Shown: in pieces, positions 10,019-18,699 of the stretch
Layout: each line of letters begins with the position of its first letter
Position numbering within the stretch: position 1 is the stretch's first letter
DNA from: Microbispora rosea
Lineage (GTDB): Bacteria > Actinomycetota > Actinomycetes > Streptosporangiales > Streptosporangiaceae
NCBI RefSeq assembly: GCF_900156315.1
Contig: NZ_FTNI01000019.1
Coordinates: forward strand, 1-64,000
Reading direction: 5' to 3'
Length of the DNA: 64,000 nucleotides
Made by a program: the position numbers and the translations under genes
Notes under the pieces: model-generated
The model's database searches: none
What the model saw: the letters and a program-made list of their open reading frames with translations, nothing else
What the model was told of the DNA's origin: nothing

Positions 10019-10875
10019 CCACCACGACCACCACGACCACCGCGACCCCGGCCCCGCTCGGCGCCCGGCGCGTCGACCCGTCCGCCGCGGTCGCCCGCAC
10101 CACGTCCCGCAGCTCCCTGCAGGAGACCTGGGTCCAGACCCTGTCCATGGCGTGGCGTGCCCTGAAGAAGATGCGCCGCAAGCCCGAGCAGTTCTTCGAC
10201 GTCCTCATCCAGCCTCTGCTGTTCACGGCGATGTTCGCGTTCATCTTCGGCGGCGCGATCTCCGGCAGCGTGTCTGACTACCTCCCGGTGCTGATCCCCG
10301 GCATCCTCGCCCAGACGGCCCTGACCGTCTGCATGGCGACGGGCGTGCAGCTGCGCGAGGACATGGACAAGGGGGTCTTCGACCGTTTCAAGTCCCTGCC
10401 GATCGCGCGGATCGCCCCTCTCGCCGGCCCCATGATCGCCGACCTGATCCGTTATGGCGTCGCGTCGGTGCTGACGGTCGTCACCGGCCTGCTCATCGGT
10501 TACCGCCCCGGCGGCGGCGTGCTCGGCTGCGCCGGCGGCGTCGCGCTCACCGTGATCGCGGGCTGGTCGCTGGCGTGGATCTTCACCTGGCTGGGCACGA
10601 TGGCGCGTTCGGCGCAGAGCGTCCAGGGCATCTCCATGATGATCATGTTTCCGCTGACCTTCCTGTCCAACGCCTTCGTCCCCGCCGAGACGCTGCCCGG
10701 ATGGCTGGAGGCGTTCGTGAAGGTCAACCCGGTGTCGCACGTCGTCTCCGCGGTGCGCGACCTGTGCAACGACGGTGCCGTGACGGCCGAGGTCGGCTGG
10801 GCGGTCATCGGCTGCGCGGCCGTCGTCGCGGTCTTCGCTCCGCTGGCGGTCCGCTCGTACTCCCGCAAGATGTAG
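10015..10875 (+). CDS. DrrB-family ABC transporter permease
   Basis: A 286-residue ABC-2 type membrane protein with about six hydrophobic segments and the DrrB-like order RKPEQFFDVLIQPLLFTAMF, QLREDMDKGVFDRFKSLPI and FPLTFLSNAFVP. It pairs with the ATPase encoded immediately upstream (4-nt ATGA overlap). The N-terminus is unusual: eight consecutive Thr codons follow the initiator Met, built from ACC/ACG triplets that look prone to slippage. It ends 19 nt before the convergent SARP gene. Confidence 0.92.
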   Translation: MTTTTTTTTATPAPLGARRVDPSAAVARTTSRSSLQETWVQTLSMAWRALKKMRRKPEQFFDVLIQPLLFTAMFAFIFGGAISGSVSDYLPVLIPGILAQTALTVCMATGVQLREDMDKGVFDRFKSLPIARIAPLAGPMIADLIRYGVASVLTVVTGLLIGYRPGGGVLGCAGGVALTVIAGWSLAWIFTWLGTMARSAQSVQGISMMIMFPLTFLSNAFVPAETLPGWLEAFVKVNPVSHVVSAVRDLCNDGAVTAEVGWAVIGCAAVVAVFAPLAVRSYSRKM

Positions 10876-10894
10876 GCGGTGCTCAAAGCCGGTG

Positions 10895-13800
10895 TCAGAC
10901 GATCCGCTCCAGGACGGCGCGAGCCTCGGCCAGCAGGTCGGGGCCGCGCCGTTCGCCGTATCCGGCCTCGATCCTGGCCATGACGCCGGGGGCGACCCGA
11001 TCGGCGTGCGCGGACAGCGTCGACCACTGCATCGTTGGGACGAACCGGTGGTAGGCGAACCGGTTGGCGAGCACGAGCAGCTGCACCGCGTCCTCGGCCG
11101 GCAGCGCCCCCTTCAGCAGGCCCCAGGTGCCCAGCGCGGCGAGCACCATCCCCATCACCGGGTAGTCCTTGTTGGCGGTGACCGGGCCGAACACGGCCAT
11201 GACCTTGTCACGCAGCGACGCGAAGAGGTCCGCGCCGTCGTCGCCCTCGCCGTACTGCGCGAACGCACAGAGCGCGACGACCTCGCCCAGGGCGGCCCAC
11301 GGGGCGAAGTCGTCCAGCGCTCCCGGGACGCGCCGCTGGCGGAGCACCTCGGTGGTCTCGCGGTGCCGTCGCAGCCCCTCGGCGATGTCGCCGTCGGCGA
11401 GGGCCAGCTCTGCCCTTCCAGCGGCGACCACCAGGGCCTCGCCGAACGTGCCCTGGGTGGCGATCGATTCCATCTCGTCGAGCATCCGCGCGGCCTCGTC
11501 GCGGCGGCCCTCGGCGAGCGCCGTCATGGCGAGGGATGCGCGGAGCTGGATGACGTCGTCCATCGCCCCGAGGCGTTCGAGCACCGGGAGCGCCTCGGTG
11601 GCATGGTGGAAGGCCGCCGCGGAGTCACCGAGGTGCGCGTACAGGCCGGCCAGCTGGGTGTGCAGCAGCGCCCGATGCCAGGGACCGCCGTCGTCGCCGA
11701 CGAGTTCGAGGGCGGCCAGGGCCATGTCGATCGCACCGACCGGGTCACCGATGTTCTCCCGGCCGTGGCTCAGCCAGTGGAGCGCGATCCGACGGATCAG
11801 CGGGTCGGGATCGGCGGACAGCTTGTCCAGGCCGTCCTCGAAATCCGACACCATGACGAGAAGGGCGGTCACCAGCGCACGGACGGCGGGGTTCGCCGAG
11901 TCGGCGCCCAGACCGGACAGCAGCCGCGTCAGGGGCTCCGGCTCCTCGTTGGAGACCATGACGCTGTTGAACAGCGCGATGCTCACGGCCAGCCGGGCCC
12001 GGTCGAGGAGCGGGGGCGGGGGCGTCCAGCCGCTCAGGGCCGCGGTGACGGCGGGGGCGAGGACGATGCTGCGCGGATGGTCGCCGCAGATCGTCCAGTA
12101 GGCGCCCAGTGCGGAGAACAGCACCACGACCGTCTCCGGAGCGGGATCGGCGAGGGCCTCGCGCAGGATGTCGGCGAGGTTGGTCTCCTCGGCACGCAGC
12201 CGGTCCATCGCGGCGATCTGCTCCGGCGAGTACAGCCGGGCACTGGCCCGGTCGGCGTAACCGACGGCCCAGGCGCGTACGGCGGCCCGCGCCTCGCCGG
12301 TCTCGCCGGCCGACTCCAGCCGCACCCGGCCGAACTCGCGCACCGTCTCGAGCATGCGGTAACGGACGCTGTCGGCCGTCTCCACGACGGTGAGCAGGGA
12401 CTGCTCCACGAGCTCCTCGACGTCGCCGAGAGCGCCGTCGCCGAGCACCTCCTCGGCCGCGTCGAGGGCGAAACCGTCCGGGAAGGCCGAGAGGCGGCGC
12501 AGAGCCAGGCGCTCCCGCTCGCCGAGGAGGTTCCAGGACCAGTCGATCACCGCCAGCAGCGTCTGATGCCGGGAAGGTGCGCTCCGGTCGCCGCCGCGCA
12601 GCAGCGAGAACCTGTCCTCCAGCCGCCGGGCGATCTCGGCCGGTGACATCACCCGCACCTTCGCGGCGGCCAGCTCGATCGCGAGCGGCAGCCCGTCCAG
12701 GCGGGCCACGACGGCCCGTACGTCGTCCTCGTCGAGGTGCACACCGGGCCGCGCCGCGGTCGCCCGGTCGCGGAACAGCTCGACGGCGTCACCGGTGCCC
12801 AGCTGGGGCAGCGGATAGACGCGTTCGGCGGCGATCGCCAGCGGCGAGCGGGTCGTGGTGAGGACCCGCAGCTCCCGTGTGGTCGCGGTCAGATAGGCGA
12901 CCAGGTCGGCCACCGCCTCCACCAGATGCTCGCAGTTGTCGAGCACCAGCAGTGCCGGGGCCAGATCGAGCTGCTGGGCGATCCGGGCGCGGATGTCGGC
13001 GCGCTGCCGCGGGGTGAGCGTACGGCGGCCGGTGACCGAGTCGCGGACCCCGAGCTCCGACCCGACCTCGCCGACCAGGTCTTCGGGCGCGGTCACGCCG
13101 ACCAGCTCGACGAAGTGCACCACCGGCTGCGGAGCCTCACGGGCGACGGCATGGGCGAGCCGGGTCTTGCCGAGCCCGCCCGGACCGAGGATCGAGACCA
13201 CGCGGGAGGTGGCGAGCATGGCCCGCACCCGCCGCAGGTCGTCGTCGCGGCCGAGCAGCGGGGTCGTGTCGAACCGCACGCCGACGCGTACGGGGCTGTC
13301 GAGCGCCAGCAGCTCACGGTGGACCCGCCGCAGCTCCGGGCCGACGTCGGCGCCGATCCGGTCGCGCAGGTCCGACCGGTAGCGCTCGAAGCGGTCCAGC
13401 GCGGCGCCCGTTCCGCGCACCGCCGCCTCGCTGTGCAGGAGGTCGGCGAGCAGCCCCTCGTCTTCGGGGCGGATCCGCGCGGCCTCTTCGAGCTCGGGGA
13501 GGGCGAGGGCGTGGTCGCCGCTCCGGCTCCGGGCCCGGGCGGACACGACCCGTGCGGACGCCAGGTCGCGTTCCGCGCGCCGGCGCACCTCGGCCAGCGG
13601 GCCGTCGCCCTCCGGAGGCGACGCCCCGATGCCCAGTGCGAGGGCCTCCTCCGCCGCCGCACCCGCCGCGGCCGGGTTCTCCTCCAGCAGCGCCAGCGCC
13701 CGGTCGGTCACACCGTGCAGCAGACCGGCGTCTATCCGGTCGGCCGGGACATCGAGCCGGTAGCCGCTTCCCTCCGTGACCAGCGCCTCTGGTCCGACGA

Positions 13801-14005
13801 CCGACCTGGTCCGAGACACCAGGACCTGCAGCGCCTTCGCCGGATTGGCCGGTTCGCTGTCTCCCCACACGTCCGCGACGAGTTGCTCCGCGTTCACGGT
13901 CCGGCAGGCGAGTGCGAGGGCCGCGAGCAGCGTCTGAGCCCTCTCGCCGACCACCGGCTGCCCCCGCCACCGCACACCGTGGAGCAGGCACAGGTCGATC
14001 GGCAT
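10895..14005 (-). CDS. AfsR/SARP-family regulator with STAND ATPase and TPR-like repeats
   Basis: A 1036-residue multidomain regulator. In order: an OmpR-like winged helix (about residues 1-95, TLLAALALACRTVNAEQLVADVWG), a bacterial transcriptional activator domain (about 95-250), an NB-ARC-like ATPase with Walker A GPGGLGKTRLA near residue 275 and LLVLDNCEHL as Walker B, then a winged helix and TPR-like helical repeats. This is the architecture of AfsR-type activators of specialised metabolism. The ATG lies 9 nt after the FAH gene stop. TAGACT overlaps that stop codon, 6 nt before the ATG, so it could be transcribed both from the FAH promoter and from its own leaderless promoter. Nearby drug-export genes are plausible targets. 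Confidence 0.9.
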   Translation of the reverse strand: MPIDLCLLHGVRWRGQPVVGERAQTLLAALALACRTVNAEQLVADVWGDSEPANPAKALQVLVSRTRSVVGPEALVTEGSGYRLDVPADRIDAGLLHGVTDRALALLEENPAAAGAAAEEALALGIGASPPEGDGPLAEVRRRAERDLASARVVSARARSRSGDHALALPELEEAARIRPEDEGLLADLLHSEAAVRGTGAALDRFERYRSDLRDRIGADVGPELRRVHRELLALDSPVRVGVRFDTTPLLGRDDDLRRVRAMLATSRVVSILGPGGLGKTRLAHAVAREAPQPVVHFVELVGVTAPEDLVGEVGSELGVRDSVTGRRTLTPRQRADIRARIAQQLDLAPALLVLDNCEHLVEAVADLVAYLTATTRELRVLTTTRSPLAIAAERVYPLPQLGTGDAVELFRDRATAARPGVHLDEDDVRAVVARLDGLPLAIELAAAKVRVMSPAEIARRLEDRFSLLRGGDRSAPSRHQTLLAVIDWSWNLLGERERLALRRLSAFPDGFALDAAEEVLGDGALGDVEELVEQSLLTVVETADSVRYRMLETVREFGRVRLESAGETGEARAAVRAWAVGYADRASARLYSPEQIAAMDRLRAEETNLADILREALADPAPETVVVLFSALGAYWTICGDHPRSIVLAPAVTAALSGWTPPPPLLDRARLAVSIALFNSVMVSNEEPEPLTRLLSGLGADSANPAVRALVTALLVMVSDFEDGLDKLSADPDPLIRRIALHWLSHGRENIGDPVGAIDMALAALELVGDDGGPWHRALLHTQLAGLYAHLGDSAAAFHHATEALPVLERLGAMDDVIQLRASLAMTALAEGRRDEAARMLDEMESIATQGTFGEALVVAAGRAELALADGDIAEGLRRHRETTEVLRQRRVPGALDDFAPWAALGEVVALCAFAQYGEGDDGADLFASLRDKVMAVFGPVTANKDYPVMGMVLAALGTWGLLKGALPAEDAVQLLVLANRFAYHRFVPTMQWSTLSAHADRVAPGVMARIEAGYGERRGPDLLAEARAVLERIV

Positions 14006-14014
14006 GCCGCAAGT

Positions 14015-14896
14015 CTAGGCTCCGCCGAGCCGAGCCATCAGAAACGCGAAGTGGTCCTTGCCCGCGACGACCGGATTACGGAGTTCGCCGATCTCGTCGA
14101 TCGTCACGGTGATCAGGTCGCCCGCGTGCAACAGGAAGTCGAGATCGGGCACGACGCCGGTCCCCGTGGCGAGAACGGCCCCGTGGGGATAGTCCTCGGA
14201 GTGGAAGAGGTAGGCGGTCAGTTGGGTGAACGGGCGCCGGATCTGCTTCGTGGAGGTCGTGCCGTCCCAGATGACCGCGCCCTCGCGGGTGACCGTCAGC
14301 CGGATGGCGAGGTCGGAGGGGTCGACCTCCCATGCGGGCCTGATGCCGGAGGAGAGGGCGCATGCTCCGGCGTACACCTTGGCCTGCGGCAGGTAGAGCG
14401 GGTTCTCACCCTCCACCGATCGGGAGCTCATGTCATTGCAGACGACGTAGCCGACGATCTCCTCGAAGCGATTCACCACGAGAGCCAGCTCAGGCTCGGG
14501 CACGTTGAGCTCCGAGTCGGAGCGGATGCCCACGGGTTCGCCGTCCACGACGACCCGCCAGGCGGGCGACTTGAAGAACAGCTCGGGCCGCTCGGCGTCG
14601 TAGACCAGCTCGTAGACCGATTTGAGGCTGCTTTCCTCCACGCGCGCGTCCCGGGAGCGCAGATAGGTCACGCCCGCGGCCCACACCTCCATGGCGCCGT
14701 CCGTCGGGGCGAGCAGGCGCACGTCACCGAGCGAGGGATCGGGGACGGCGTCGGCACACATCCGCTCGATTTCCTCGACCCGGTGGCTCAGGAGCTCGAA
14801 CATGCCGGCGACCGGGAGGGGGGAAAGGACACCCTCGTTCAGCACGGCGACGCGGGGACGGGGATCGCTGTCACTCCTGTATCGAACGATGTGCAC
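14015..14896 (-). CDS. fumarylacetoacetate-hydrolase-family sugar-acid dehydratase (2-keto-3-deoxy-pentonate type)
   Basis: A 293-residue FAH-fold enzyme. It carries segments typical of 2-keto-3-deoxy-D-arabinonate/xylonate dehydratases: VTYLRSRDARVEESSLKSVY, YDAERPELFFK, SDSELNVPEPELALVVN and NDMSSRSVEGENPLYLPQAK. In Weimberg-type pathways such enzymes turn 2-keto-3-deoxy-pentonate into alpha-ketoglutarate semialdehyde. GTG 14896 follows GAGGA by 5 nt. It is divergent from the GH3 glycosidase across a shared operator. An IlvD/Edd dehydratase at 24,563 could supply its substrate. Family is sure; exact substrate is inferred from context. Confidence 0.85.
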   Translation of the reverse strand: MHIVRYRSDSDPRPRVAVLNEGVLSPLPVAGMFELLSHRVEEIERMCADAVPDPSLGDVRLLAPTDGAMEVWAAGVTYLRSRDARVEESSLKSVYELVYDAERPELFFKSPAWRVVVDGEPVGIRSDSELNVPEPELALVVNRFEEIVGYVVCNDMSSRSVEGENPLYLPQAKVYAGACALSSGIRPAWEVDPSDLAIRLTVTREGAVIWDGTTSTKQIRRPFTQLTAYLFHSEDYPHGAVLATGTGVVPDLDFLLHAGDLITVTIDEIGELRNPVVAGKDHFAFLMARLGGA

Positions 14897-14950
14897 TCGA
14901 GTCCTCGCCTTCGAGATCTGGACAAAGCGAACAAGATCCGTGACCGTGTG

Positions 14951-14977
14951 ATTGTAAACGTTATCGATTACGTTTGC
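14951..14977. promoter_or_regulatory. LacI-type operator A and FAH -10 in the FAH/GH3 divergent promoter
   Basis: AAACGTTATCGATTACGTTT (14956-14975) is a 20-bp palindrome with one mismatched symmetric position (two bases) and a central ATCGAT. A -10-like TACAAT for the FAH gene (minus strand, 14956-14951) directly abuts it. A -10-like TACGTT for GH3 lies at 14984-14989. The site closely matches the one before the LacI gene at 17588, so that LacI protein probably represses both directions. A short direct repeat (TTGCGAGACA) follows at 14974-14998. Confidence 0.65.
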
Positions 14978-15028
14978 GAGACATACGTTGCGAGACAGTG
15001 AGACCGCGAAAGCGATTGAGGTGAGCGG

Positions 15029-17398
15029 GTGACCATGGTGAGGCGGGAATCCGAAGCGGCGTACACCGATCCGGCCGTGCCGGTGGGCGAGCGCGTGGCG
15101 GATCTGTTGGGCCGGATGACCCGGGAGGAGAAGCTCGCGCAGTTGGGGAGCGTCTGGGCGTTCTCCCTGATCGAGGGGGGCCGATACTCGGCGGAGCGGG
15201 CGCGCGCGGTCCTCCGCCACGGCCTGGGCCACGTGACCCGTGTCGCGGGAGCCACGAACCTCAAGGCGGCGCAGGTCGCGCGGGTCGCCAACGAGGTCCA
15301 GCGGTTCCTGGTGACGGAGACCCGGCTGGGGATCCCGGCGATCGTGCACGAGGAGGTGTGCTCCGGGGTGATGGCGCGGGAGGCGACCATCTTCCCCCAG
15401 GCGATCGGTGTCGCGAGCACCTGGGAACCGGAGCTCAACCGGCGGCTGGCGGACGCCGTCCGTGCGCAGATGCGCGCGATGGGGAGCCATCAGGGGCTCT
15501 CACCGGTGCTGGACGTGGTGCGGGACCCGCGGTGGGGCCGGACCGAGGAGACCTACGGGGAGGACCCGTACCTGGTGGCCCGCATGGGTGTGGCGTTCGT
15601 CCGGGGCCTTCAGGGCGCCTCGCTGACGGAGGGCGTCATCGCGACGGCCAAGCACTTCGTCGGGTACGGCGCGTCCGAGGGCGGGTTGAACTGGGCGCCG
15701 GCGCACCTGCCGCCCCGTCTGCTGCGGGAGGTGTATCTGTACCCGTTCGAGGCGGCCGTCCGCGAGGCGGGTCTCCAGTCGGTGATGGCCGGTTACCACG
15801 AGCTGGACGGCATTCCCTGCCACGGCAACCGTGAGCTCCTCGGCGACGTCCTGCGCGGGGAGTGGGGCTTCGAGGGAACCGTCGTGTCGGACTACTTCGC
15901 CGTCGACGACCTCCACTCGTATCACCACTTCGCCGGGGACAAGCGGCAGGCGGCGGTCCTGGCGCTCACCGCGGGCACCGACGTCGAGCTTCCGGCGACG
16001 GACGCGTACGCGGGCGCGCTGGCACAGGCCCTGGACGAGGGCGAGGTCGGTGAAGCGGAACTGGACCAGGCGGTCTCACGGGTCCTGCGGCACAAGTTCG
16101 AGCTCGGCCTGTTCGAGAACCCCTACGTCGACGAGGCCGCGGTGGCGGTGACGGTCGACGCCGCGCCGCACCGGGAGGTGGCGCTGGAGATCGCCCGCCG
16201 CAGCCTCGTCCTGCTCAAGAACGACGGCCTGCTGCCGCTGCGGCCGGGCGCGGGAACGGTCGCGCTCATCGGCCCGAACGCGGACGACGCGCGGCACCTG
16301 CTCGGCGACTACTCCTTCGCGGCGCATGTCGAATCGCTGATGCAGGCGCGCGAGCGGAAGGGCCTGCTCGGCCAGACCATGACGATCCCGGACGACCTGG
16401 AGATCGAGGAGAGCACGGACGGGGTGCCCACGGTGCGCGACGAGCTCGCGGCCCGCCTGGGCGACCGGCTGCGGTACGCGCGCGGGTGCGACGTGATCGA
16501 CACATCGAGGGACGGTTTCGACGAGGCGGTCGCGGCCGCCGCGGCGGCCGACGTCGCGGTGCTCGTCCTGGGAGACCGCTCGGGGCTGACGATGGAGGCC
16601 ACGACGGGGGAGTCGCGTGATCGGTCCAGTTTGGACCTGCCCGGTGTCCAGGAGGACCTGGTCCGTGCCGTCGTCGCCACCGGCACCCCGGTGGTGGCGG
16701 TGCTCGTCGCAGGCCGGCCCGTCGGCGGCGACTTCCTGCACGAGAACTGTGCCGCGGTGCTGCTGGCCTGGCTGCCCGGGCAGACCGGGGCGAGAGCGAT
16801 CGCCGAGGTTCTGCTCGGCGAGGTGAACCCGAGCGGGAAACTGCCCATCTCCTATCCGCGCACCGTCGGCCAGATCCCCGTCTTCTACGGGCACAAGGTG
16901 TCCGGGGGGCGGTCGCACTGGCACGGTGACTACGTCGACTCGCCCGTCGGCCCGCGATACCGCTTCGGTCACGGGCTCGGGTACGCGCCGTTCGTCGTCG
17001 AACGGGCCGCGCTGGACCGCACCGAGGTGATCGCGGGGGACAGCGTCGAGGTGGAGGTCACCGTGGCCAACATCGGCGACCGATCCGGCGAGGAGGTCGT
17101 GCAGCTCTACATCCGAGACCCGCAGGCGTCGGTCACCCGGCCGGTGCTGGAACTGAAGGGCTTCGCCCGCGTGTCCGCCGGCGCCGGGGAGCGAACGACC
17201 ATCCGCTTCGACCTGCCCACGGGCCAGCTCGGCTTCTACGACCGGAATATGAACTACACGGTAGAAACCGGACATATCGAGGTGTATGTCGGCTTCTCCT
17301 CCGACGGTCACACCCATGCGGGCACGTTCACCATCACGGGCGACGTGGACCGGCCGGAGGTCCGCAAGGCCTACACGGGCGCGGTGCACACGAGGTGA
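15029..17398 (+). CDS. GH3 beta-xylosidase/beta-glucosidase, cytoplasmic
   Basis: A 789-residue glycoside hydrolase family 3 enzyme with no signal peptide. The TIM-barrel domain contains the KHFVGYG motif and the nucleophile Asp288 in VVSDYFAVDDL. The alpha/beta sandwich domain follows (RRSLVLLKNDGLLPL, ALIGPNADD), and a fibronectin-III-like C-terminal domain (VTVANIGDRSGEEVVQLYI) completes it. GTG 15029 and ATG 15035 are both compatible with the GAGGTG ribosome binding site. It probably releases xylose or glucose from imported oligomers. Xylan context favours beta-xylosidase, but GH3 specificity cannot be read from sequence alone. Confidence 0.92.
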   Translation: MTMVRRESEAAYTDPAVPVGERVADLLGRMTREEKLAQLGSVWAFSLIEGGRYSAERARAVLRHGLGHVTRVAGATNLKAAQVARVANEVQRFLVTETRLGIPAIVHEEVCSGVMAREATIFPQAIGVASTWEPELNRRLADAVRAQMRAMGSHQGLSPVLDVVRDPRWGRTEETYGEDPYLVARMGVAFVRGLQGASLTEGVIATAKHFVGYGASEGGLNWAPAHLPPRLLREVYLYPFEAAVREAGLQSVMAGYHELDGIPCHGNRELLGDVLRGEWGFEGTVVSDYFAVDDLHSYHHFAGDKRQAAVLALTAGTDVELPATDAYAGALAQALDEGEVGEAELDQAVSRVLRHKFELGLFENPYVDEAAVAVTVDAAPHREVALEIARRSLVLLKNDGLLPLRPGAGTVALIGPNADDARHLLGDYSFAAHVESLMQARERKGLLGQTMTIPDDLEIEESTDGVPTVRDELAARLGDRLRYARGCDVIDTSRDGFDEAVAAAAAADVAVLVLGDRSGLTMEATTGESRDRSSLDLPGVQEDLVRAVVATGTPVVAVLVAGRPVGGDFLHENCAAVLLAWLPGQTGARAIAEVLLGEVNPSGKLPISYPRTVGQIPVFYGHKVSGGRSHWHGDYVDSPVGPRYRFGHGLGYAPFVVERAALDRTEVIAGDSVEVEVTVANIGDRSGEEVVQLYIRDPQASVTRPVLELKGFARVSAGAGERTTIRFDLPTGQLGFYDRNMNYTVETGHIEVYVGFSSDGHTHAGTFTITGDVDRPEVRKAYTGAVHTR

Positions 17399-17414
17399 CG
17401 GGGTGAGACGAGAC

Positions 17415-17440
17415 GGGCGGCCGCGGCTCCGCGGCCGCCC
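17415..17440 (+). terminator. hairpin after the GH3 gene
   Basis: A perfect 11-bp GC stem, GGGCGGCCGCG (17415-17425) with CGCGGCCGCCC (17430-17440) and loop GCTC, starts 16 nt after the GH3 stop. There is no clear U-tract, as is common in high-GC actinomycetes. A smaller CGCCC-TAAA-GGGCG hairpin follows at 17465-17478. Confidence 0.6.
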
Positions 17441-17509
17441 CGACTGTCCTGTCTATTTGGGGCGCGCCCTAAAGGGCGTACGGTCGTTGTAACAAGAAGC
17501 CGACAGGCC

Positions 17510-17538
17510 TTGTGTTTGCTAGACGTGTCGCTTACGTT
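17510..17538 (+). promoter_or_regulatory. promoter of the second LacI gene
   Basis: TTGTGT (17510-17515) and TACGTT (17533-17538) are separated by 17 bp, a good match to a housekeeping promoter. Operator B starts 12 bp after the -10, so a bound repressor would cover the transcription start and block its own gene. Confidence 0.5.
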
Positions 17539-17549
17539 AAAGGCCGGAA

Positions 17550-17570
17550 AACGTAACCGATAACGATTGC
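17550..17570. promoter_or_regulatory. LacI-type operator B (autoregulatory)
   Basis: ACGTAACCGATAACGATTGC (17551-17570) aligns without gaps to operator A at 14958-14977 (ACGTTATCGATTACGTTTGC), with 16 of 20 positions identical. It lies between the promoter and start codon of the LacI gene at 17588. The match between the two promoters ties this repressor to the FAH/GH3 genes. Confidence 0.65.
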
Positions 17571-17587
17571 AATGCAGAGAGGGCGGC

Positions 17588-18610
17588 ATGGCCGAGGGCG
17601 GTGCGCCGGTGACGATGAGTGATGTCGCGCGACTGGCAGGCGTCTCCACTGCGACCGTGTCGCGAGTGGTCAACGGACGTTACGGCGTCAGCGCCAGCAC
17701 CATCGCTCAGGTGCGCTCGGCCATCGAGCGGCTGGGCTATGAGTCGAGCCTCGTGGCGGCGAGCCTGCGGCGCACCCGCACCAACGTCCTGGGTCTGGTG
17801 ACCCACAGCTTCCAGTCCTACACGGCTGAGGTGCTCAAGGGCGTGATGGACGCGTTGACCCAGTCGGGCTTCGACCTGATCATCTACGCCAACAGCGATG
17901 TCTACGGAACCTACTCCGAGGGCTGGGAGCAGCGGCATCTGACCCGTCTGTCGGGCACCCTCACGGACGGGTGCATCGTGGTCACGCCCTGGGGCGAGGT
18001 GCGGACCAGCACCCCGGTCGTCGTCATCGATCCGGTCAGGGACTCGACGGTGCCGTCGGTGACGGCGGACAACCTCACGGGCGCCACCACGGCGGTCGAG
18101 CACCTGCTCGGCCTGGGCCATCGGCGCATCGGATTCATCGCGGGCCGTTCCAGCCTGGCGGCGGCGTGGTCGCGTGAGGAGGGTTACCGCAAAGCGCTGG
18201 CCGAGGCCGGCGTTCCGGTCGATCCCGCGTTGATCGGACGAGGGGACTTCAATCCCGAGTCCGCGGCCCCGCTGGCTCGCGCCCTGCTGGAGAGGCCGGA
18301 CCGGCCGACGGCGATCTTCGCGGCCAGCGACGGAATGGCGCTGAAGGTTCTGGAGGTCGCGAAGGAGATGGGAATCGACGTTCCCGGCGACCTGTCGGTG
18401 GTCGGATTCGACAACATCCCGGAGTCGGCGTTGGCGGAGCCGAGGCTGACCACCGTGGACCAGTCGATGTACCGGCTCGGACACGAGGCCGCGCACATGC
18501 TCAAATCGCTGGTGACCGGCGAGTGGGAGGGCCCCCGTCAGATCCTGCTTCCGACTCGCCTGCTGGTCCGCGGCTCCACGGCGCCGGTGAGGGTCGCGAC
18601 GAGACCATGA
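17588..18610 (+). CDS. LacI-family regulator of the FAH/GH3 locus
   Basis: A 340-residue LacI repressor. The helix-turn-helix is near the N-terminus (MSDVARLAGVSTATVSRVVNGRYGVS), followed by a hinge and a sugar-binding sensor domain ending RLLVRGSTAP. ATG 17588 is selected because GAGAGGG sits just before it; an in-frame TTG at 17567 lies inside operator B and is unlikely. The same operator is found upstream of this gene and in the FAH/GH3 divergent promoter, so autoregulation plus control of those genes is the most economical reading. The inducer is probably a pentose or short oligosaccharide. Confidence 0.92.
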   Translation: MAEGGAPVTMSDVARLAGVSTATVSRVVNGRYGVSASTIAQVRSAIERLGYESSLVAASLRRTRTNVLGLVTHSFQSYTAEVLKGVMDALTQSGFDLIIYANSDVYGTYSEGWEQRHLTRLSGTLTDGCIVVTPWGEVRTSTPVVVIDPVRDSTVPSVTADNLTGATTAVEHLLGLGHRRIGFIAGRSSLAAAWSREEGYRKALAEAGVPVDPALIGRGDFNPESAAPLARALLERPDRPTAIFAASDGMALKVLEVAKEMGIDVPGDLSVVGFDNIPESALAEPRLTTVDQSMYRLGHEAAHMLKSLVTGEWEGPRQILLPTRLLVRGSTAPVRVATRP

Positions 18611-18621
18611 CGACGAGGCAA

Positions 18622-18699
18622 TGCAGATGAGGCCCTGCAGATGAGGCCCTGACACAGACCCTCATCTGCAACGTCAGTTGCAGCTGACGTCGCAGATGA
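18622..18699. repeat. nested repeat region with terminator-like hairpin
   Basis: TGCAGATGAGG occurs at 18622-18632 and 18636-18646. Its exact reverse complement CCTCATCTGCA is at 18660-18670, giving an 11-bp stem with a 13-nt loop just after the LacI stop. Immediately next, ACGTCAGTTGCAGCTGACGT (18671-18690) is a palindrome with one mismatched pair, and GCAGATGA appears again at 18692. The hairpin may end the LacI transcript and the palindrome may be a regulator site for the esterase. A second inverted repeat, GGCTGGCT/AGCCAGCC, is at 18761-18768 and 18786-18793. Confidence 0.55.

Noticed and set aside
10015..10050. Thr-codon repeat at the start of the DrrB-like gene as a phase-variation switch
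   Set aside because: The ACC/ACG tract is imperfect and triplet-based, so slippage would not shift the frame; it probably only extends the N-terminal tail.
12737..15001. Very long open frame on the plus strand opposite the SARP and FAH genes
   Set aside because: It is a high-GC antisense shadow: no domain sense, Arg/Gly/His-rich, and the minus-strand products have complete recognised domains.
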